Origin: an uncultured Rhodobacterales bacterium
Lineage (GTDB): Bacteria > Pseudomonadota > Alphaproteobacteria > Rhodobacterales > Rhodobacteraceae
Reading direction: 5' to 3'
Length of the DNA: 64,000 nt
NCBI GenBank assembly: GCA_903845215.1
Contig: CAIMWI010000075.1
Span: 62,001 to 126,000 of the forward strand
The notes under the pieces were generated by a model. It made no database searches. It saw only the letters and a list, made by a program, of their open reading frames with translations, and was not told where the DNA came from. Numbering within the stretch: the first letter of the stretch is position 1; the number at the start of each line of letters is the position of its first letter. The position numbers and the translations under genes were made by a program. Positions 10,149-20,484 of the stretch are shown here, one piece after another.

Positions 10149-10943
10149 TTAGCTCATAGCGCGCAGATAGCAGCGCAGGATCTTTTCCAGCTTGGCCGCG
10201 CCCAAAGGGGCCATGGCTTTGGTGTGTTCATGGCTTATCTTTTCGTCTGAAAGGCCCGCTGCCATGTTGGTGATGGTCGAAATCGCCGCCACCTTCAGGC
10301 CCAAAAAGCGCGCCAAGATCACCTCGGGCACGGTTGACATGCCCACCGCATCGCCGCCCAGAATTTTGATCGCCCGAATTTCGGCTGGGGTTTCAAAGCT
10401 TGGGCCAGAGTACCACGCATAAACGCCTTCGGGCAGCGCCACGCCTTCGGTCTTGGCTGCGGCCTGCAAAGCCACCCGCATCGCTGGATTATGCGCATCG
10501 GTCATAGGGACAAAACGCGTGTCGGTTGGCTCTCCGATCAAGGGGTTCAGCCCCGAGAAGTTGATGTGATCTGACAGCAGCATCAGATCGCCCGGCCTGA
10601 TATCGGCGCGCAGGCTGCCCGCGGCGTTGGTGGCGATCACAGAGCTTACGCCAAGCGCCTTAAGCGTTTCCAACGCCACGCGCATCGCGGCAGGATTGCC
10701 CTTTTCATAGTAATGCTCGCGCGCGCCCAGCACCGCCACGCGCACACCCTCTAGCGTGCCGACGTGCAGGCTGGGGTTGTGGCCTGATACGCTGACATGG
10801 GGAAAGCCGGGCAGATCGGCATAGGGGATGGCCACGCCTTCCACGGCATAAGCCAGATGGCCCAAGCCTGACCCTAAGATTAGCGCCAGTTGGATGGGTT
10901 GGTTTCCCGCACGGTCGCGGATGATCTCAACGCTCTTTGACAT
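10149..10943 (-). CDS. Purine nucleoside phosphorylase
   Basis: LILGSGLGHLAYAV, GHNPSLHVG, TNAAGSL, YSGPSFETPAEIR. Confidence 0.92.
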   Translation of the reverse strand: MSKSVEIIRDRAGNQPIQLALILGSGLGHLAYAVEGVAIPYADLPGFPHVSVSGHNPSLHVGTLEGVRVAVLGAREHYYEKGNPAAMRVALETLKALGVSSVIATNAAGSLRADIRPGDLMLLSDHINFSGLNPLIGEPTDTRFVPMTDAHNPAMRVALQAAAKTEGVALPEGVYAWYSGPSFETPAEIRAIKILGGDAVGMSTVPEVILARFLGLKVAAISTITNMAAGLSDEKISHEHTKAMAPLGAAKLEKILRCYLRAMS

Positions 10944-11904
10944 AGGCCTCACCTCCGGCGCGGGGGGGGATGGCTTTGCCCACAAAGCCCGCCAGAATGA
11001 TCACGGTCAGAATATAGGGCAGGGCTTGGGTAAACTGCACCGGAATGACCACCACGCCAATGTCGATGTTTTGAAACCGGATGGCGATGGCATCCAGCAG
11101 GCCAAACAGCAGGCAGGCCATCAGCGCATACCACGGCCGCCATTTGGCAAAGATCAATGCGGCCAGCGCGATATAACCGCGCCCTGCCGTCATCTCGCGC
11201 AGGAACCCTGCCGACAGCCCCATCGACATATAGGCCCCCGCCAGCCCGCACAGAACCCCCGTAATCCCCACCGCCGCATAACGCAGGCCCGTCACCGACA
11301 CCCCCGCCGTATCCACCGCCGCAGGGTTTTCACCCACAGCGCGCAGACGCAGGCCAAAGCGGGTGCGGTACAGCACCCACCATGTCAGTGGCACGCAGGC
11401 CAAGGCGACATAGACCAAGATCGAATGGCCCGACAGGACATGGCTATAGATACCACCCAAAAGCCCCAGATCTCCGCTTTCGTTTGCGGAGGCGGCAAAG
11501 GGAAAGGTAATCTCGGCAAAGCGCATCCCGTCCACCAAGGCCGGCGTCTGACCGCCCAGTTGGAACCAGCTTGCCCCCAAGACCACCGTCAATCCCGAGG
11601 CAAGAAAGTTTACCGCCACGCCCGAAATCAGCTGGTTGCCGCGAAAGGTGATGCTGGCCAGACCGTGGATGGCCGCGAACACCAAGGCGGCCCCGACCCC
11701 TGCCAATACGCCCAGCCAAACGCTGCCCGTGGCATAGCTTGCCGCCGCCGCTGCAAAGGCTGCGACCAGCATTTTTCCCTCTAGCCCGATGTCAAACACG
11801 CCCGCGCGTTCTGAATATAGCCCCGCCAGACAAGCAAACAGCAAGGGCGTGGCCAGCCGGATGGTCGAATCCAGAATTTGCAGGAAACTCGCCAGATCCA
11901 TCAC
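10927..11904 (-). CDS. Nucleoside-type ABC transporter permease (YufQ-like)
   Basis: Polytopic, FDIGLEGKMLVAAF...; operon with BMP binding protein. Confidence 0.88.
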   Translation of the reverse strand: MMDLASFLQILDSTIRLATPLLFACLAGLYSERAGVFDIGLEGKMLVAAFAAAAASYATGSVWLGVLAGVGAALVFAAIHGLASITFRGNQLISGVAVNFLASGLTVVLGASWFQLGGQTPALVDGMRFAEITFPFAASANESGDLGLLGGIYSHVLSGHSILVYVALACVPLTWWVLYRTRFGLRLRAVGENPAAVDTAGVSVTGLRYAAVGITGVLCGLAGAYMSMGLSAGFLREMTAGRGYIALAALIFAKWRPWYALMACLLFGLLDAIAIRFQNIDIGVVVIPVQFTQALPYILTVIILAGFVGKAIPPRAGGEAYVKER

Positions 11905-12992
11905 TTGGCCCCCCCGCGCTTGGCGAACAAATGCTCCAGCGGTTTTTGCACCATATAGGGCAAAGCACCGGTGAACAGGATGACCAAGGCTTGCAGCACG
12001 GTAATCACCTCACGCGGTATCGTGGTGCCCATGGCCAGCTGCGAGCCGCCCTGATACAAAAATCCGAACAAAACAGACGCGATCACGATCCCAAAAGGAT
12101 GGTTTCGCCCCATCAAGGCAACGGCGATCCCGATAAACCCCGCCCCTTCAACCGAGTTCAGCACCAAGCGGTGGGCCGCGCCCTGCACGGCATTCACCGC
12201 CATCAGCCCCGATATCCCGCCCGACAGCAGCAGGGCATAAATCGTGATCTTGACCGGATCAATGCCGGCATAAAGCGCTGCCTTTTCCTGCTTGCCAAAG
12301 GCGCGCAGGGCGTAGCCCAGCCTTGTGTGCCAGATCAGCGCCCACACCCCCACCGCCAAGGCAATGGCGATCACAAACGAAATGTTGGCCGGGTTCCTGT
12401 TGGAAAACGGTATCCCCACCAGCCCCAGAATATCGCCCAGTTTGGGCAAGTTATAGGCCTTGTCAAATCGGGCTGAGGCCGGATCCATGCTGCCCATCGG
12501 GCGCAGCAGGTTGACCAGCACATAGTTCATCAAGGCATAGGCGATGAAGTTGAACATCATCGTAGTGATCACAATATGACTGCCGCGTTTGGCTTGCAGC
12601 CAGGCAGGCACAAAGCCCCAAGCCGCCCCAAACGCCGCCCCCGCCGCCAGCGACCCCAACAAAGCCAGCGACCAATGCGGCCACGGGATCAGCAGACACG
12701 ACAGCGCCACGCCCAAACCGCCCAAAGTCGCCTGCCCTTCCCCCCCAATGTTGAACAGGCTGGCCTGAAAGGCGATTGACACGGCTAGCCCTGTGAAGAT
12801 GAAGTTGGTGGCGTAATACAGCGTATAGCCCAAGCCGTTGGTTGACCCGAACGATCCGTCAATCATGATCCAGATCGCCTGCAACGGGCTTTGGCCGATG
12901 GCGGCGATCAGGATGCCGCAAAAGGCAAAGGCGATGATCAGGCAGATCAGCGGCACTAAGACCACATCGGCCCAGCGGGGCAACTTGTCCAT
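11901..12992 (-). CDS. Nucleoside-type ABC transporter permease (YufP-like)
   Basis: Polytopic, LFNIGGEGQATLGGLG. Confidence 0.88.
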   Translation of the reverse strand: MDKLPRWADVVLVPLICLIIAFAFCGILIAAIGQSPLQAIWIMIDGSFGSTNGLGYTLYYATNFIFTGLAVSIAFQASLFNIGGEGQATLGGLGVALSCLLIPWPHWSLALLGSLAAGAAFGAAWGFVPAWLQAKRGSHIVITTMMFNFIAYALMNYVLVNLLRPMGSMDPASARFDKAYNLPKLGDILGLVGIPFSNRNPANISFVIAIALAVGVWALIWHTRLGYALRAFGKQEKAALYAGIDPVKITIYALLLSGGISGLMAVNAVQGAAHRLVLNSVEGAGFIGIAVALMGRNHPFGIVIASVLFGFLYQGGSQLAMGTTIPREVITVLQALVILFTGALPYMVQKPLEHLFAKRGGAK

Positions 12993-12993
12993 C

Positions 12994-14583
12994 TTAGGCC
13001 TCTTTCTTGACAGGGTCGCTGCCGGTCATTCCGGCCATCAACAGGCCCAGATCGCGTTCGTTGGTGGTTTCAGGGTCACGCTCGCCCATGATCTTGCCGT
13101 CAAACATCACCAAGATGCGGTCAGACAGGCTCATGATCTCGTCCAGTTCAACCGAGACAAGCAACACGGCTTTGCCCGCATCGCGCAGGGCGACGATTTG
13201 TTTGTGGATGAATTCAATCGCCCCGATGTCCACGCCGCGCGTGGGTTGGCCGATCAGCAAAAGGTCTGGGTTACGCTCGATCTCACGGGCGACGACGATC
13301 TTTTGCTGGTTGCCACCGGAAAAGGATTTGGCGGGCAGGGTGGGGATGGGCGGGCGCACATCAAAGGTGGCCATCTTGCGCGCCGTGTCGGCTTTGAGGG
13401 CTGCATTGTCCATGAAAAGAGCGTTCTTTTGGTATTCAGGGGCGTTGTGATAGCCAAAGCCCACGTTTTCCCATGCGGCAAAGTCCATAATCAGGCCAAG
13501 GGTTTGGCGGTCTTCGGGCACATGGGCGATGCCTGCGGCGCGGCGGGTTTGGCCATTGGCCTTGCGCCCCTTCAAGGGCAGATCGACACCATTCAGTGTG
13601 ATGCGGCCCGTGGCCTGAGCGATGCCGCCCAAGGCTTGCAGCAGTTCGGATTGGCCGTTGCCCGCAACCCCTGCGATGCCCAAAATCTCGCCCGCGCGGA
13701 TGGTCAGGCTGACACCTTTCAAACGCTCAACGCCTTCGGTCTGCACTGTCAGGTTTTCGACCACCAGCACCTCGCGGCCGGGCTTGGCAGGGCGCTTTTC
13801 GACCTCTAGCAAGACTTTACGGCCCACCATCAATTCGGCCAAGGCTTGGGGCGAGGTTTCGGCGGTTTTGAGCGTGCCCACCATCGTACCGCGCCGCATG
13901 ACGGAAACGGTGTCTGTCGTCTCCATAATCTCGCGCAGTTTATGGGTGATCAGGATGATCGTGCGACCGCGAGCCTTCAGGCCAGCAAGGATGCGAAACA
14001 GGTGGTCGGCCTCTTCGGGGGTCAGAACGCCGGTGGGTTCATCCAAAATCAGAATTTCGGCCTGACGGTACAGGGCTTTGAGGATCTCGACCCGCTGTTG
14101 GTGGCCGACAGACAGGTCTTCGATCACGGCGTCTGGGTGTACATCCAGATCATATTCGCGGCTTAGCGCCTCTAGCTCGGCACGCGCGCGGGTGAGCGAG
14201 GATTTGAGCAAAGGGCCGTCTTCGGCCCCTAGAATAACGTTTTCCAGCACCGTGAAATTCTGCACCAGCTTGAAATGTTGAAACACCATGCCGATGCCCG
14301 CGCGGATGGCGCTTTGGCTGTCAGGGATGGCGGTGAGCGTGCCGTTGATAAAAATCTCGCCCGCGTCAGCTTTGTAAAAGCCATAAAGGATCGACATCAG
14401 CGTCGACTTGCCCGCGCCGTTTTCGCCGATGATGCCGTGGATCGGCCCGCGCGGCACGGCGATGTTGATGTCACGGTTGGCCTGCACCGGACCAAAGGCT
14501 TTCGAGATGCCTTTCAATTCGATGGCATAGGGCAAAACGGGGGCGGCAGTTGCCTGCCGCCCCCCTTGTATCGCGTCAGCCAT
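12994..14583 (-). CDS. Nucleoside/sugar-type ABC transporter ATPase (duplicated ABC domains, YufO-like)
   Basis: GENGAGKSTLMSILYG Walker A, LSVGHQQRVEILKALYR, SGGNQQKIVVAREI. Confidence 0.93.
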   Translation of the reverse strand: MADAIQGGRQATAAPVLPYAIELKGISKAFGPVQANRDINIAVPRGPIHGIIGENGAGKSTLMSILYGFYKADAGEIFINGTLTAIPDSQSAIRAGIGMVFQHFKLVQNFTVLENVILGAEDGPLLKSSLTRARAELEALSREYDLDVHPDAVIEDLSVGHQQRVEILKALYRQAEILILDEPTGVLTPEEADHLFRILAGLKARGRTIILITHKLREIMETTDTVSVMRRGTMVGTLKTAETSPQALAELMVGRKVLLEVEKRPAKPGREVLVVENLTVQTEGVERLKGVSLTIRAGEILGIAGVAGNGQSELLQALGGIAQATGRITLNGVDLPLKGRKANGQTRRAAGIAHVPEDRQTLGLIMDFAAWENVGFGYHNAPEYQKNALFMDNAALKADTARKMATFDVRPPIPTLPAKSFSGGNQQKIVVAREIERNPDLLLIGQPTRGVDIGAIEFIHKQIVALRDAGKAVLLVSVELDEIMSLSDRILVMFDGKIMGERDPETTNERDLGLLMAGMTGSDPVKKEA

Positions 14584-15578
14584 TAGAACTGGCCAGCGGG
14601 GCAGGTGTTGTCGGACATATAGTCGTGCACCTTCAGCTCGCCGGATTTGATCTTGGCAGCAGCGTCTTCGACAGCGGCCTTCATCTCTGGCGAGACGAGG
14701 GCGGCGTTGTTGTCATCCATGGCCACGTCCACACCGCCTGCGGCAAGGTCCATCACGTTGACGCCCGGCTTCAGATCAGCGCCTTGTTTGAAGGCCTCAT
14801 AAACCGCATTGTCGACGCGCTTGACCATCGAGGTCAGAACTTGGCCGGGGTGCATGTAGTTTTGGTTGCTGTCCACGCCCACCGACAGAATGCCGCCATC
14901 GGCCGCCGCCTGCAGAACGCCAACGCCCGTGCCGCCAGCCGCCGCAAAGATCACGTCAGCTTTTTGCGACATTTGCGACTTGGCAATCTCGGCGCCCTTC
15001 ACGGGGTTGTTCCATGCCGAGCCATCTGTGCCCGTCATGTTCAAGATCACAGTGGCGTCGGGCTTCACAGCCTTGACACCTTGCGCATAGCCACAGCCAA
15101 AGCGGCGGATCAGCGGAATGTCCATGCCGCCGATAAAGCCCACCACGCCCGACTTCGACGCCATGCCAGCCATCACACCCGCAAGGTATGAGCCTTGGTC
15201 TTCGGTGAAGACCACCGATTTGACGTTGGGCTGATCGACAACCATGTCGATGATCGCGAACTTGGTGTCAGGATAGTCAGGGGCCACGGCATTCAGCGTG
15301 TCGCCAAAGGCAAAACCGGTCATGACGATCGGGTTGGCACCGGCTTCTGCCAGTTGGCGCAAAGCCTGCTCGCGCTGGGCTTCGTTTTGCATTTCCAGCT
15401 CTTTGAAAGTGCCACCAGTTTCGGCAGCCCAACGCTGCGCGCCGTTAAAGGCTGCTTCGTTGAAGGATTTGTCGTTCTTGCCGCCAACGTCATAGATGAT
15501 GGCAGGGTCGGCCAATGCGGCCACAGCACTTAGTGCCAGAACGGCCGAGGCCCCCAGCAGGCGTTTCATCAGGGTCAT
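14583..15578 (-). CDS. BMP-family ABC transporter substrate-binding protein
   Basis: Signal peptide MTLMKRLLGASAVLALSAVAALA, YDVGGKNDKSFNEAAFNGA. Confidence 0.92.
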   Translation of the reverse strand: MTLMKRLLGASAVLALSAVAALADPAIIYDVGGKNDKSFNEAAFNGAQRWAAETGGTFKELEMQNEAQREQALRQLAEAGANPIVMTGFAFGDTLNAVAPDYPDTKFAIIDMVVDQPNVKSVVFTEDQGSYLAGVMAGMASKSGVVGFIGGMDIPLIRRFGCGYAQGVKAVKPDATVILNMTGTDGSAWNNPVKGAEIAKSQMSQKADVIFAAAGGTGVGVLQAAADGGILSVGVDSNQNYMHPGQVLTSMVKRVDNAVYEAFKQGADLKPGVNVMDLAAGGVDVAMDDNNAALVSPEMKAAVEDAAAKIKSGELKVHDYMSDNTCPAGQF

Positions 15579-15884
15579 GTCTGTCTCCCAGTTGTCAAAA
15601 CAATGCGCCATTGGAACTGGCAGGCTTAACAAGGCCAGATCGCGGCGGTCGTGGTTGATTTAGGGCTGATGCGGCGGGGGTGGTCAATAGGAATCTCATG
15701 GGGGGCAGTCGGGTATTTGATCGATTGTTCAAGCCTTGGGCGTGTGGCGGCCCCACTTTGGGGTCATCCTGCCCCCCGGAGTGGCCTTGGGCAGGGCGTT
15801 CTTCGCGAAAATCCTTGGCACGGAGATTTTTGACCGCTCATCTGCCCCCCGGAAGGAATTAAACCTCGGCAAAAGATGGGCGGT

Positions 15885-16292
15885 TTACAGGGCGCGGCCC
15901 ATCAGGATGGCGTCGACGCTTTGGCCTGTGGCGCGGTAGTAGCCCTTGCGACGCCCGGTGGGCACAAAGCCTGCGGCGGCATACAGGGCGCGGGCGGCTT
16001 GGTTGGTTTCGGCCACTTCTAGAAAGGCAGTGGTGGCCTGGCGCTGGCGGGATTGGGCAAGGAAGTCTGCGACAAGTGCGCGACCCAATCCCAAGCGGCG
16101 CGCGGTGGGGGCGACGGCTATTGTCAAAAGAGTGGCCTCGCCTGCCACGACTTGGGCAAGAAGAAAAGCTTGCGGCTTTGTTAAGGCGAAGGTGAAAGGG
16201 TTTGCCAGCGTGGCTTCCAGTTCGGTCTGCGACCAAGGCGGGGGCAGAGTGAAGCTTGCAGCGTGCAACTGCGCCATTTCAGCCGGTGTCAT
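15885..16292 (-). CDS. rimI: Ribosomal protein S18 alanine N-acetyltransferase
   Basis: GNAT motif RRLGLGRALVADFL; overlaps tsaB. Confidence 0.85.
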   Translation of the reverse strand: MTPAEMAQLHAASFTLPPPWSQTELEATLANPFTFALTKPQAFLLAQVVAGEATLLTIAVAPTARRLGLGRALVADFLAQSRQRQATTAFLEVAETNQAARALYAAAGFVPTGRRKGYYRATGQSVDAILMGRAL

Positions 16293-16936
16293 GGCAGAAT
16301 CAGCGGCGGCGGATCCGAAGGCGGGGCGGCATCGGCGCTGCGCAGATAGAAGGGGGCGGGGCGTTGCCGGTCGGGGGCGTTTTGCATTTTTGCAAGCCGG
16401 GCTATGGCCTCACAAAGGGCGTAGCGGGGCGGGGCCGCTTGGCCCGCGCAATGGGCAGAGATTGCTTCGGCAGCAAAGCCTAAGCAGGTTGCGGGGGGCA
16501 GGGGGGGCAGCTGGAAAAGGTCAAGGATCTGGGCCGGTAGTTCTTCTTTTAGACCAAAGCTTTGCAGATAAATCGCCCCCTTGCGGGCATCCAAGCAGGA
16601 GAAGACCGCGCCCCCTGTGCCAAAAGCCTGCGCTTGCAGCGATGAGACGCCCAAGGAGGGAATGCCCAAACCCAAGGCCAAACCGCGCGCTGCCGCCACG
16701 GAAATTCGAACGCCAGTGAAATTGCCAGGCCCGGTGCCCACGCCGATTCGCGCCAGATCGCGCCAAGCAACGCCCGCTTCGGCCAACATCTCGGCCAGCA
16801 TCGGCATCAGGCGTTCGGCTTGGCCTTTTTCCATCGACTCATGCCGCTCGGCCACCAGCCTGTCGCCCGACAGCAAAGCGGCGGCGCAATGCGCCGCCGA
16901 TGTGTCAAAGGCCAGAACGAGGTCGTCAGGCGGCAA
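16289..16936 (-). CDS. tsaB: tRNA t6A biosynthesis protein TsaB
   Basis: LAFDTSAAHCAAALL...IGVGTGPGNFTGVRI. Confidence 0.9.
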   Translation of the reverse strand: MPPDDLVLAFDTSAAHCAAALLSGDRLVAERHESMEKGQAERLMPMLAEMLAEAGVAWRDLARIGVGTGPGNFTGVRISVAAARGLALGLGIPSLGVSSLQAQAFGTGGAVFSCLDARKGAIYLQSFGLKEELPAQILDLFQLPPLPPATCLGFAAEAISAHCAGQAAPPRYALCEAIARLAKMQNAPDRQRPAPFYLRSADAAPPSDPPPLILP

Positions 16937-17483
16937 CAGGGCGCACCTCGGTCACCTCGGGGATGTAGTGGCGCAACAGGTTTTCGATACCCATCTTCAG
17001 CGTCAGCGTGGACGAGGGGCAACCGGCACAAGCACCCTTCATATGCAGATAAACCACGCCGCGGTCAAAGCCGTGGAAGGTGATATCGCCACCATCTTGC
17101 GCCACAGCAGGACGGATCCGCGTGTCGAGCAGTTCTTTGATCTGGGTAATGATCGCGCCATCGGGACCGTCATGGGCGGCGTGGGCCGCCGCTTGTTCGC
17201 CTTCAATAACCGGCTGGCCGGATTGGTAATGCTCCATCACCGCGCCCAAGATCGCGGGCTTGATGTGCTGCCAGTCAATGCCTTCGGCCTTGGTCACGGT
17301 GACAAAGTCTAGCCCGAAGAAGACACCTGTCACGCCCTGCACCGCAAAGATCCGGTTCGCGAGGGGCGATTTGACGGCGGCTTCGGCATTGGGAAAATCG
17401 GCGGTGCCCACATCCAGCACCGCAAGGCCGGGCAGGAATTTCAGCGTCGCGGGGTTCGGCGTGGCTTCGGTCTGGATGAACAT
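16926..17483 (-). CDS. NifU-family Fe-S scaffold protein (Nfu-type)
   Basis: MFIQTEATPNPATLKFLPG and C-terminal CAGCPSSTLTLKMGIENLL. Confidence 0.92.
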   Translation of the reverse strand: MFIQTEATPNPATLKFLPGLAVLDVGTADFPNAEAAVKSPLANRIFAVQGVTGVFFGLDFVTVTKAEGIDWQHIKPAILGAVMEHYQSGQPVIEGEQAAAHAAHDGPDGAIITQIKELLDTRIRPAVAQDGGDITFHGFDRGVVYLHMKGACAGCPSSTLTLKMGIENLLRHYIPEVTEVRPVAA

Positions 17484-17563
17484 GGGGCAACTCCTGACTT
17501 TTCCTGTCGGATATGCGCCTTGGGCGGCGTTAAGTCAAGGTTGGGCCTTGGCGGTGCCGAAGG

Positions 17564-18019
17564 CTAGCTGATGCTTTCCAGCCGCTCTTTGCTCATATCG
17601 CCGGGCACGATGGTGATTGGCACGGGCAAGCTGCCTGCGCTGCGGGTCAGGGCGGTGACCAAGGGGCCGGGGCCGGATTTTTCGTGGCTAGCGCCCAGAA
17701 CCAGCACACCCACCTGCGGGTCTTCGCGCACCTGAGACAAAATTTCGACCTCGGGGTCGCCCTCGCGGATCACCAGTTCGGGGTTGATGCCATGCCGGTC
17801 GCGCATCCATTTGGCAAAGACTTCAAAATGCGCCTCGATCCTCTCGCGGGCTTCGGCGCGCATCAGGTCGGCCACACCCATCCAATGCTGGTATTCCTCG
17901 GGCGGGATGATCGACAGGATCTGCACCCCGCCTTGGGTTTTGGCCGCCCGCAGCGCGGCAAAGCGCATGGCGTTCAGACATTCTCGGCTATCATCCAGCA
18001 CGACCAGAAACTTGCGCAT
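17564..18019 (-). CDS. Universal stress protein
   Basis: MRKFLVVLDDSRECLNAMRFA...VLVLGAS. Confidence 0.8.
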   Translation of the reverse strand: MRKFLVVLDDSRECLNAMRFAALRAAKTQGGVQILSIIPPEEYQHWMGVADLMRAEARERIEAHFEVFAKWMRDRHGINPELVIREGDPEVEILSQVREDPQVGVLVLGASHEKSGPGPLVTALTRSAGSLPVPITIVPGDMSKERLESIS

Positions 18020-18082
18020 GGGGATCTCCTTCGGGACCCTTATCGCCTATGGGGGCCGGGATTGACAAGCCTTTCCGGCAGG

Positions 18083-18958
18083 TCATGCCATGCTGCTTGC
18101 AGCCCAATCCAGATAAAGCGCGCGGGCCCGTTCTGTCATGGGGCGGTGGGGGTATAGCGTGTCGTCAAAGGCCGATACCGCAGTGACTTTGGCGAAATTG
18201 CCGGAAAGGAAGATTTCATCGGCACTATGGGCATCATCAAAGGTCAAGACAGTTTCCACCACGTCCACCCCATCGGCGCGCAGATTGGCGATATGGCGGG
18301 CGCGGGTGATGCCAGATAGGAAGGTGCCGTTGGGAATAGGCGTGAAGACCACGCCGTCTTTGACCAAAAACACATTGGCGGTGGCACTTTCGGCCAGATT
18401 GCCCAGCGCATCGGCGACCAAGGCATTTCCGAAGCCTTTGGATTTTGCCTCGGTCAACATGCGGGCGTTGTTGGGGTAAAGACAGCCTGCCTTGGCGTTG
18501 CAAACGGCATCTTCCAGCACGGGGCGGCGAAAGCGGGTGCGGGTGACGGTGGTGGCGTAGTTGGGGCTGGGCATGGCGCATTCTTCCAGCGCAATGGCAA
18601 AGCCCGTGGCCCCCTGCTGTGGCGACACACCCAGATCAGACCCATGCAGCGCCCAATACATCGGGCGGATGTAGACGGCTTGGCCGGGGGCAAACCCCTC
18701 TAAACCTTCGCGGATCACCGCCTCCATCTGGTCGGGGGCGCAGGTGGGCGTGATCATCAACGCCTCGGCCGAGCGGTTGAGGCGGGCGCAGTGCTTGTCC
18801 AGATCCGGCACCAGCCCATCAAACCGCCGCGCCCCGTCAAAGACCGACGAGCCTTGCCATATCCCATGATCGGACGCCTTCATCACCGCCAGATCGCCGT
18901 CATGCCAGCGCCCTTCGAAATAGGTGCGCACGGCGGTGGTTTGGGTGGTGATGGTCAT
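18083..18958 (-). CDS. Branched-chain amino acid aminotransferase-like class IV PLP enzyme
   Basis: SVFDGARRFDG, NAKAGCLYPNNARMLTEAKSKGFGNALVAD, FLSGITRARHI. Confidence 0.85.
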   Translation of the reverse strand: MTITTQTTAVRTYFEGRWHDGDLAVMKASDHGIWQGSSVFDGARRFDGLVPDLDKHCARLNRSAEALMITPTCAPDQMEAVIREGLEGFAPGQAVYIRPMYWALHGSDLGVSPQQGATGFAIALEECAMPSPNYATTVTRTRFRRPVLEDAVCNAKAGCLYPNNARMLTEAKSKGFGNALVADALGNLAESATANVFLVKDGVVFTPIPNGTFLSGITRARHIANLRADGVDVVETVLTFDDAHSADEIFLSGNFAKVTAVSAFDDTLYPHRPMTERARALYLDWAASSMA

Positions 18959-19033
18959 GCTGGCCCCCTAAAACCCACAGTTAATCACCCACCGCCGCAA
19001 AGCGAAAGAGGGTCATTCCGCAAGGACGATCGC

Positions 19034-19068
19034 AAAAAAATGCCCCTGGCCTGAACAGGTCCAGGGGC
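19034..19068 (-). terminator. Rho-independent terminator (minus strand)
   Basis: GCCCCTGG-ACCTGTTCAGG-CCAGGGGC followed by ATTTTTTT on the minus strand. Confidence 0.8.
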
Positions 19069-19341
19069 TTAAGCCCGGTCAGTCAATGGCCCAGCTGCGG
19101 GGACAGGCGCGGGCATCCGGGAAAGAGGCAAGTGACTACGCGATTCAGTATCGGGGGAGTTTGAATCGATTCCATGACAGGTTCGTCTTGCGAACTCTTA
19201 GGATAACCAATTGAAAAAATTAAAAATTCGCAATGAAAAGCCGTGCCTTGGGCCAAGGGCATAGCGCGGTTGTTGCGATTAGGGATTGTTGGCGCCCCAA
19301 ACCGGCAAAGCGATTCTGTGATTTGGGGTTCGCCGGCCCGA

Positions 19342-20400
19342 TTACATCGGACGCGAGCGGATCATGCCGACGATGTCATAAACCTGTTCCAGCACCGGAC
19401 GCGCCAAGGCATCAGCGCGCGCAGCTCCTGCGCCCAAGATGCGGTCGATCTCGGCAGGGTCTTTCATCAGGCGGTTCATCTCGGTCGTGATGGGTTCCAG
19501 CTTGGCCACGGCCAAATCGGCCAAGGCGGGCTTGAACGTGCCAAACTGCGCACCGGCATAGTCGGCGATCACTTGGGCGGGGGTGTGGCCTGCCAAAGCG
19601 GCGTAGATGTTTACGAGGTTCTTCGCCTCTGGCCGGTCTTTTAGCCCTTCGACATGATCAGGCAGCGGGTCCATATCGGTTTTGGCCTTGCGGATCTTTT
19701 TGGAAATCGTGTCGGCGTCATCCGTCAGGTTGATGCGGCTTTGATCCGAAGGGTCAGATTTTGACATCTTCGCCGTGCCATCGCGCAGCGACATAACACG
19801 GGTCGCGGCCCCCTCGATCACCGGTTCAACCACCGGAAAGAAGTTGACCTTGTAGTCATGGTTGAACTTGATCGCGATGTCGCGGCACAGTTCCAGATGC
19901 TGCTTTTGATCTTCGCCCACCGGAACATGGGTGGCTTTATAGGCCAAAATGTCGGCAGCCATCAGCGCCGGATAGGCGAAAAGGCCGAGGCTGGCCGCCT
20001 CGGCATCTTTGCCGGCGGTTTTGTCTTTCCACTGGGTCATCCGGCCCATCCAACCCATGCGGGCGATGCAGTTGAAAATCCAGGCGAGTTCGGCGTGCGC
20101 CGTGACTTGGCTTTGGTTGAAAAGAATGGAGCGTGTGGGATCAATCCCCGCCGCGATAAAGCCCGCCGCCGCCTCGCGGGTTTGGTGACGCAGTTTGACC
20201 GGGTCCTGCCAGACCGTGATGGCGTGCATGTCGACCAAGCAATAAACCGTCTCGATCCCCTCGTCCTGCTTTTCCACAAAGCGCTTAAGCGCCCCAAGGT
20301 AATTGCCCAATGTCAGCCCGCCCGAGGGCTGTATGCCCGAGAAGATGCGGGTCGGAAAAGCGGCTGATTTGGTCAGAGGCGTTTGGACCGGCTCGGACAT
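19342..20400 (-). CDS. trpS: Tryptophanyl-tRNA synthetase
   Basis: [46 protein letters not shown]. Confidence 0.96.
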   Translation of the reverse strand: MSEPVQTPLTKSAAFPTRIFSGIQPSGGLTLGNYLGALKRFVEKQDEGIETVYCLVDMHAITVWQDPVKLRHQTREAAAGFIAAGIDPTRSILFNQSQVTAHAELAWIFNCIARMGWMGRMTQWKDKTAGKDAEAASLGLFAYPALMAADILAYKATHVPVGEDQKQHLELCRDIAIKFNHDYKVNFFPVVEPVIEGAATRVMSLRDGTAKMSKSDPSDQSRINLTDDADTISKKIRKAKTDMDPLPDHVEGLKDRPEAKNLVNIYAALAGHTPAQVIADYAGAQFGTFKPALADLAVAKLEPITTEMNRLMKDPAEIDRILGAGAARADALARPVLEQVYDIVGMIRSRPM

Positions 20401-20484
20401 GATAGCTCCATCTGGCAAAAGGTGACGATTGCCCTTATCTGTCCCCAAGGCGGGCGTCAATTGCGCCCCCCGACAAGAGGCCCC

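Noticed and set aside
15600-15880. Possible riboswitch/6S-like RNA or small ORFs between the BMP gene and rimI
   Set aside because: Short hairpins (e.g. GCCCCACTTTGGGGT) without U-tract or a recognisable conserved core; the 60-67 aa ORFs have no protein-like features.
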